A stretch of DNA of 64,000 nucleotides from Ewingella sp. CoE-038-23 (GTDB taxonomy: Bacteria > Pseudomonadota > Gammaproteobacteria > Enterobacterales > Enterobacteriaceae). Where the stretch lies: assembly GCF_040419245.1 (NCBI RefSeq), contig NZ_JAZHOH010000001.1, positions 868,001 to 932,000 on the forward strand, read 5' to 3'. The notes beneath the pieces are model-generated. The model saw nothing but the letters and a program-made list of their open reading frames with translations. It ran no database searches and had not been told where the DNA came from. Shown here one piece after another: positions 59,917-64,000 of the stretch (positions are counted from its first letter, which is position 1; each line of letters begins with the position of its first letter). The translations under genes and the position numbers were made by a program.

Positions 59917-61866
59917 ATGGCTCTACTTAATGACGAAATTCGCGACCATACCGCTGAGTCCGTCCTTTTTGTCCGCCGTGCCGTCATCGCCTTTGTGGTC
60001 GTGGTGCTGCTCTCTTCCGTACTGGTTTATAACCTGTATCGTTTACAGATTGGGATGCATGATTTTTACCAAACGCGTTCCAACCAAAATGACATCAAAA
60101 TGTTGCCGATCGCCCCGAGCCGCGGGCTTATCATGGATCGCAATGGTGTGGTTCTGGCGCAGAATATCACCCTGTATCAGATAGAAATTATTCCCGGCAA
60201 GGTGGATGATCTTCAGGCCACGCTAAAAGCCTTGACCCCCATCGTGGATCTTACGCAGGACGATCTGGATAACTTCCACGATGCCATGATCCACGGCCGT
60301 AAGTTCGCTGAGATCCCGCTGAAGCTGGCGTTGACCGACGTCGAGGTGGCGCGCTTCTCAGTCAATCAATTCAATTTTCCCGGCGTGTCCATCAGCACCT
60401 ACCAGCAGCGGCAGTACCCTTACGGGGCGGAGCTGGCGCACGTCGTCGGTTATGTGTCGAAAATCAATGACAAAGACGAAAAACGTCTCGAAAAAGAAGG
60501 AATTGCCGAAAACTATGCCGCTGACCATGACATAGGTAAGCAGGGCGTGGAGAAGTATTATGAAAATATTCTCCATGGGCATACCGGCTATCAGGAAGTC
60601 GAAGTGGATAACCACGGTCACGTGGTGCGCCTGCTGAGGGAAGTGCCTCCCCAGGCTGGGCAAAATATCTATCTGACGCTGGATTTAGGTCTACAGCAAT
60701 ATATTGAGAAAGTGCTGAAAGGCCAGCGCGCCGCGGTCGTCGTGATGGACCCGCGAGACGGCGGCATTAAGGCGATGGTTTCCAGCCCGAGCTACGATCC
60801 CAACCCCTTCGTCAACGGCATCTCCAGCAAACAGTACAGCGCGCTGCTGAAGAACCCTGACCTTCCGCTGATTAACCGCGTGACTCAGGGCCTTTACCCG
60901 CCGGCGTCCACGGTTAAGCCATTTATGGCCACATCGGCGCTGTTTGCCGGGGTTATCACGCCGCAAACAACTTTCTTCGGCGCGCCGACCTGGACACTGC
61001 CGGGCACGGAACGCCGCTACCGCGACTGGCTGAAAACCGGCCACGGTATGCTGAATGTGACTAAAGCTATCGAGGAGTCAGCGGATACCTTCTTCTATCA
61101 GGTGGCCTATGAGATGGGTATCGACCGTATTCACGAGTGGCTGAGTAAATTCGGCTATGGGCAATCGACCGGGATTGACCTCGACGAGCAGTACAACGGC
61201 GTGCTGCCAAGTCGCGAGTGGAAGCAGAAAGTCCATAAGAAGGGTTGGTATCAGGGGGATACTGTTTCCGTAGGTATCGGCCAGGGTTACTGGGTCGCGA
61301 CGCCAATCCAGATGGTGCGAGCTCTAAGTGCCTTGGTGAATAACGGTAAATTGCAAACGCCGCACCTGCTTTACTCAAGCCAGAGTGGCAAAGTGATCAC
61401 GCCATACGTGCAGCCGCCGACCACACAGATCGCTGATCCTAAATCACCTATCTGGGGAATTGTGCGCAACGGCATGTTCGGCATGGCGAACTTCCCTAAC
61501 GGGACGGGCTACAAACTGTTCCATACCGCGCCTTATCAAATCGCTGCGAAATCAGGGACATCGCAGGTGTTCAGCCTGCGTGAAAACCAAATCTACAATG
61601 CCAAAATGACGCCAATCAGACTGCGTGACCACATCTTCTACACGGCCTTCGCGCCATATAAAAATCCCAAAGTCGTGATGGCGCTGATCCTCGAGAACGG
61701 CGGGGGAGACGGCGTGGTGGCCGGGCCGACGGCGCGCGCTATTCTCGACCATATCTTCTTGCCGCCGGAAGTGGTGGCGAAATGTGACCCGGCCAAGGTC
61801 GATAATCCGGCCAACTGTGAGCAAGATGTGCCTGCGCCCAATGCGCTGGGTTTTAGCGAACATTAA
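59917..61866 (+). CDS. mrdA: Penicillin-binding protein 2 paralogue (peptidoglycan transpeptidase)
   Basis: 649 residues, collinear with E. coli PBP2 (MrdA): membrane helix about 20-42, pedestal motif RGLIMDRNG, and the transpeptidase domain with SxxK at S330 (PPASTVKP), SxD in SADTFFYQ near 388 and KSGT near 545. It crosslinks lateral-wall peptidoglycan within the elongasome. The housekeeping mrdA lies with rodA, rlmH and rsfS; none of these is next to this gene, so it is probably a second PBP2, similar in concept to the extra PBP2 of Salmonella used in acid. The SxxK motif has PPAST where E. coli has PPGST. Followed by the glmY regulatory region. Confidence 0.85.
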   Translation: MALLNDEIRDHTAESVLFVRRAVIAFVVVVLLSSVLVYNLYRLQIGMHDFYQTRSNQNDIKMLPIAPSRGLIMDRNGVVLAQNITLYQIEIIPGKVDDLQATLKALTPIVDLTQDDLDNFHDAMIHGRKFAEIPLKLALTDVEVARFSVNQFNFPGVSISTYQQRQYPYGAELAHVVGYVSKINDKDEKRLEKEGIAENYAADHDIGKQGVEKYYENILHGHTGYQEVEVDNHGHVVRLLREVPPQAGQNIYLTLDLGLQQYIEKVLKGQRAAVVVMDPRDGGIKAMVSSPSYDPNPFVNGISSKQYSALLKNPDLPLINRVTQGLYPPASTVKPFMATSALFAGVITPQTTFFGAPTWTLPGTERRYRDWLKTGHGMLNVTKAIEESADTFFYQVAYEMGIDRIHEWLSKFGYGQSTGIDLDEQYNGVLPSREWKQKVHKKGWYQGDTVSVGIGQGYWVATPIQMVRALSALVNNGKLQTPHLLYSSQSGKVITPYVQPPTTQIADPKSPIWGIVRNGMFGMANFPNGTGYKLFHTAPYQIAAKSGTSQVFSLRENQIYNAKMTPIRLRDHIFYTAFAPYKNPKVVMALILENGGGDGVVAGPTARAILDHIFLPPEVVAKCDPAKVDNPANCEQDVPAPNALGFSEH

Positions 61867-61878
61867 TAATGCGCTGAG

Positions 61879-61992
61879 TGTCGGAAAACAGAGACAAATC
61901 CCTAAGAGTGGTGTCTCTAAAAAGAGACATTTAACTAATTGATATTGAATATCTTTATTCTTATGATTGTGAAGTGTTGTTTTTTAGCGACA
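61879..61992 (+). promoter_or_regulatory. Three GlrR (QseF) binding sites upstream of glmY
   Basis: The GlrR consensus TGTC-N10-GACA occurs exactly at 61879-61896 and at 61912-61929, and with one change (TGTT) at 61975-61992. They lie 108-221 bases before the -24 element of the glmY sigma-54 promoter, as in E. coli, where three such sites activate glmY. Confidence 0.9.
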
Positions 61993-62068
61993 CTTTGTTG
62001 AATAAATGCACTTTCTTTTAAGGCAGCAGACAACGATTAAAAATAAAAGGAATTATTTTCCCTCTACT

Positions 62069-62081
62069 AATCAATCATTTA
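62069..62081. promoter_or_regulatory. IHF site between GlrR sites and glmY promoter
   Basis: AATCAATCATTTA matches the IHF consensus WATCAANNNNTTR exactly. It sits between the GlrR sites and the sigma-54 promoter, where DNA bending would bring the activator to the polymerase. Confidence 0.8.
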
Positions 62082-62099
62082 TTTTTGAAGTTTAATTTG

Positions 62100-62116
62100 T
62101 GGCACGAAGCATGCAT
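62100..62116 (+). promoter_or_regulatory. Sigma-54 promoter of glmY
   Basis: TGGCACGAAGCATGCAT has GG (62101-62102) and GC (62113-62114) 12 bases apart and an almost full consensus. It predicts a start at 62126, which coincides with the expected 5' end of GlmY. In E. coli an overlapping sigma-70 promoter also exists; CATAAT at 62114-62119 could be its -10. Confidence 0.92.
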
Positions 62117-62125
62117 AATAAGCGC

Positions 62126-62335
62126 AGTTGCTCATTCAATTGATTATGATAGCCTGCGCTAATCCGCAAAATGTGCCCATAATGCCCGAATGACGCCAAA
62201 GCAAGGTGCCTATCGTTCACCAGACCGATAATCGTTGCGCAAGCACGTTATCAAACATCGAACGACACGTTGAGTGAGGCACCACCTATTCTGGATGACT
62301 GAACACCTTCGCCTTGAAGGGTGTTCAGTCCCCCT
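62126..62335 (+). ncRNA. glmY: GlmY small RNA
   Basis: The RNA starts AGTTGCTCATTC, against AGTGGCTCATTC in E. coli GlmY, at the +1 predicted by the sigma-54 promoter. It lies directly upstream of glrK as in E. coli. GlmY is a decoy that binds the adaptor RapZ and so spares GlmZ, which then activates glmS translation when glucosamine-6-phosphate is low. A 3' hairpin (CTGAACACCTTC ... GAAGGGTGTTCAG, about 62299-62328) is the likely end, though the bases after it are C-rich rather than T-rich, so the exact 3' end is approximate. Confidence 0.88.
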
Positions 62336-62437
62336 CCTAAAAGTGCTCTAACACTCCTTTTAATTTGACTCTTTTCTGGCTGTAAATCAGTTACTCAGTT
62401 AGCATTTAGACATCGGTTTACCAATGAGATAAATGCG

Positions 62438-63868
62438 TTGAAAAGAGGAAGAATATTTCCCGGCTCCCTGCGCCAACTCGTGTTGATGGCCTTCCTGTTC
62501 GTGCTTCTACCCCTGCTGGTATTGGCTTATCAGGCATATCAAAGTCTGGATCACCTCAGTTCTCAAGCCGCTGAAATCAATCGCACCACGCTAACCGATG
62601 CGCGTCGCAGTGAAGCGATGTCGAGCGTTGCCTTAGAAATGGAGCGCAGCTATCGGCAATATTGCGTGTTGGATGATCCTGCCTTGTCTCGTTTATACGA
62701 CAGCCAGCGCAAGCGCTACGCGCAGATGCTCGACGCCCACGCCTCCGTGCTCCCCGACGTTCGCTATTACCAATCGCTGCGAGGCTTACTGACCCAACTC
62801 GCCCAATTAAAATGCCAAAATAACAGCCCGAACGCCGCCACCTCAGCGCAACTGGAAGACTTCGCCCGTTCGAATGCCGAAATGGTTCAGGCCACGCGTG
62901 AAGTGATTTTTACCCGCGGCCAGCAGTTGCAGCGCGCCATCGCCGAGCGCGGCCAGTTCTTTGGCTGGCAGGCGTTGGTGCTGTTCTTGCTTAGCGGGGC
63001 GCTGGTCTTGCTGTTTACACGGATGATTATCGGCCCGGTTAAGCGCGTAGAGCGGATGATTAACCGGCTGGGTGAGCGAGGCACGCTGGGCAATGCCGAC
63101 AAGTTTAAAGGGCCACGAGAAATTCGCTCCCTGGCTCAGCGTATCGTCTGGCTCAGTGAGCGTCTGGCGTGGCTCGAGTCACAGCGCCACGAGTTTTTGC
63201 GCCATATTTCTCATGAGTTAAAAACTCCCTTGGCCAGTATGCGCGAAGGCACCGAGCTGTTGCAGGATGAAGTCGCAGGCCCTTTAACGGCCGATCAAAA
63301 AGAGGTGGTGGCGATCCTCGATGACAGCAGCCGCCACTTACAAACGCTGATCGAACAGCTGTTGGACTACAACCGCAAACTCGCCGATGCGCCAATGGAG
63401 AAGGAGCGCGTGGATTTAGCGGCCATGGTCGACAGTATCGTGGCATCCAACAGCCTTCCCGCCAGAGCCAAGCAAATTAGCACCGAGGTCAATATGGCGG
63501 CCCAATTCTGCTGGGCGGAACCGACTTTATTGATGCGCGTGCTGGATAATCTCTATTCCAATGCGGTGCACTATGGCGCTGAATCCGGTAACATTTGGGT
63601 CCGCAGTCGGCAGTCACAAAACCAAGTGATCATTGACGTTGCCAACACGGGAAATACCATCCCTGAGGCCGAAAAAACGATGATTTTCGAACCTTTTTAT
63701 CAGGGAAGTCAGCAGCGCAAGGGTGCCGTAAAAGGCAGTGGTTTGGGGCTGAGCATTGCACAGGATTGCATCCGCAGAATGCGCGGAGAATTACGGTTGG
63801 TCACTATTGACCATGCCGACGTGTGTTTTCGTATCGAATTGCCATTAACTGCTGAGAAAAATGATTAA
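62438..63868 (+). CDS. glrK: GlrK (QseE) sensor histidine kinase
   Basis: 476 residues starting at a TTG (62438); the nearby ATGs run into stops, so TTG is the only start that gives the conserved N-terminus MKRGRIFPGSLRQLVLMAF. Two membrane helices (about 14-34 and 175-197) enclose a periplasmic part with EMERSYRQYCVLDDPAL. Then a HAMP region, the phosphoacceptor box HISHELKTPLASMREG near 257 and an ATPase with N box DNLYSNAVHYG and G box GSGLGLSIA. It phosphorylates GlrR, which activates glmY and rpoE with sigma-54. It overlaps qseG by 8 bases. Confidence 0.95.
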   Translation: MKRGRIFPGSLRQLVLMAFLFVLLPLLVLAYQAYQSLDHLSSQAAEINRTTLTDARRSEAMSSVALEMERSYRQYCVLDDPALSRLYDSQRKRYAQMLDAHASVLPDVRYYQSLRGLLTQLAQLKCQNNSPNAATSAQLEDFARSNAEMVQATREVIFTRGQQLQRAIAERGQFFGWQALVLFLLSGALVLLFTRMIIGPVKRVERMINRLGERGTLGNADKFKGPREIRSLAQRIVWLSERLAWLESQRHEFLRHISHELKTPLASMREGTELLQDEVAGPLTADQKEVVAILDDSSRHLQTLIEQLLDYNRKLADAPMEKERVDLAAMVDSIVASNSLPARAKQISTEVNMAAQFCWAEPTLLMRVLDNLYSNAVHYGAESGNIWVRSRQSQNQVIIDVANTGNTIPEAEKTMIFEPFYQGSQQRKGAVKGSGLGLSIAQDCIRRMRGELRLVTIDHADVCFRIELPLTAEKND

Positions 63869-64000
63869 AAAACGCCAAATTAAGCATGACGGCCTGTTAA
63901 AAAGCGCCGCATCTTTTTTATTCCGTATTCAGCACGGGTTGAAAACCGCAGTATGCCGCGCCACTTTGGCGGTCATTGTTGCTCCAACCCTCCTCGCAGG
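63861..64000 (+). CDS. qseG: QseG outer-membrane lipoprotein, N-terminal part
   Basis: ATG at 63861 inside the end of glrK (8-base overlap); frame open to the window edge. About 46 residues are seen: a basic lead and then VCRATLAVIVAPTLLAG, a hydrophobic stretch that would end in a lipobox cysteine just past the edge. The order glrK-qseG-glrR is conserved in enterobacteria, and QseG modulates the kinase. The lead of about 30 residues before the hydrophobic part is longer than in E. coli, so a later start cannot be excluded. Confidence 0.75.
   Translation, partial: MIKKRQIKHDGLLKSAASFLFRIQHGLKTAVCRATLAVIVAPTLLA

Noticed and set aside
1..64000. CRISPR arrays, tRNA or rRNA genes, insertion sequences
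   Set aside because: I saw no regularly spaced direct repeats with unique spacers, no tRNA-like cloverleaf with TTCRA arm, no rRNA sequence and no transposase reading frame; the two tandem repeats found are both inside coding sequence.

Overview
The window is chromosomal DNA of a gram-negative enterobacterium (order Enterobacterales). The end carries the glmY - glrK - qseG block with its sigma-54/GlrR/IHF control region. Other genes are recognisable relatives of Escherichia coli ycgZ-ymgA-ariR, yhjX, ynfC and yiaF. A 2855-residue cyclic beta-glucan synthase, a stand-alone trpC of beta-proteobacterial look and a large organosulfur island suggest a plant- or environment-associated genus of the Rahnella/Ewingella/Rouxiella/Serratia kind. 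That genus call is inference. Most of the window reads as GC-rich; about 53-59.5 kb is visibly more AT-rich.

Layout. 0-1.2 kb: end of an unrecognised gene, an orphan minus-strand terminator and a RidA-family gene. 1.2-9 kb: an iron-siderophore uptake locus of four tightly packed minus-strand genes (TonB-dependent receptor, periplasmic binding protein, two exporter-type ABC half-transporters), with a divergent AraC-type regulator and Fur-like boxes between. 9-27.7 kb: an organosulfur scavenging island. It has an SsuA-like binding protein and a sigma-54 activator whose C-terminal half is itself an SsuA-like binding domain. Divergent from these, behind a sigma-54 promoter with two upstream dyads, lies a seven-gene run: ssuD, an FAD/NAD(P) protein, an NtaA/DszA-type monooxygenase and a MetNIQ-like importer. 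A second operon follows: MFS transporter, DszC/SfnB-like oxygenase, a ribose-type ABC importer and another NtaA/DszA-type monooxygenase. No flavin reductase is present, so FMNH2 must come from elsewhere.

27.7-37.6 kb: accessory genes. They include a secreted protein built of 20-residue NIFGG repeats, a gene fragment, a ChaN/TIKI-like protein, stand-alone trpC, an AraC regulator with a PEBP protein, a GFA protein, a DipZ-MsrA periplasmic methionine sulfoxide repair pair, and the ycgZ-ymgA-ariR small-protein operon. 37.8-46.4 kb: the giant cyclic beta-glucan synthase. 46.5-53.7 kb: a LuxR remnant, an AraC regulator with a DMT exporter, a GNAT enzyme, several lipoproteins and a cold-shock protein.

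53.7-59.7 kb: AT-richer DNA with a 28-residue membrane protein, a yhjX-type pyruvate-linked MFS transporter behind a YpdB-type direct repeat, and a two-gene unit coding a lipoprotein and a coiled-coil FKBP-like protein. 59.9-64 kb: an isolated PBP2 (MrdA) paralogue, then the GlmY sRNA with three GlrR sites, an IHF site and a sigma-54 promoter, then glrK (TTG start) and the beginning of qseG.
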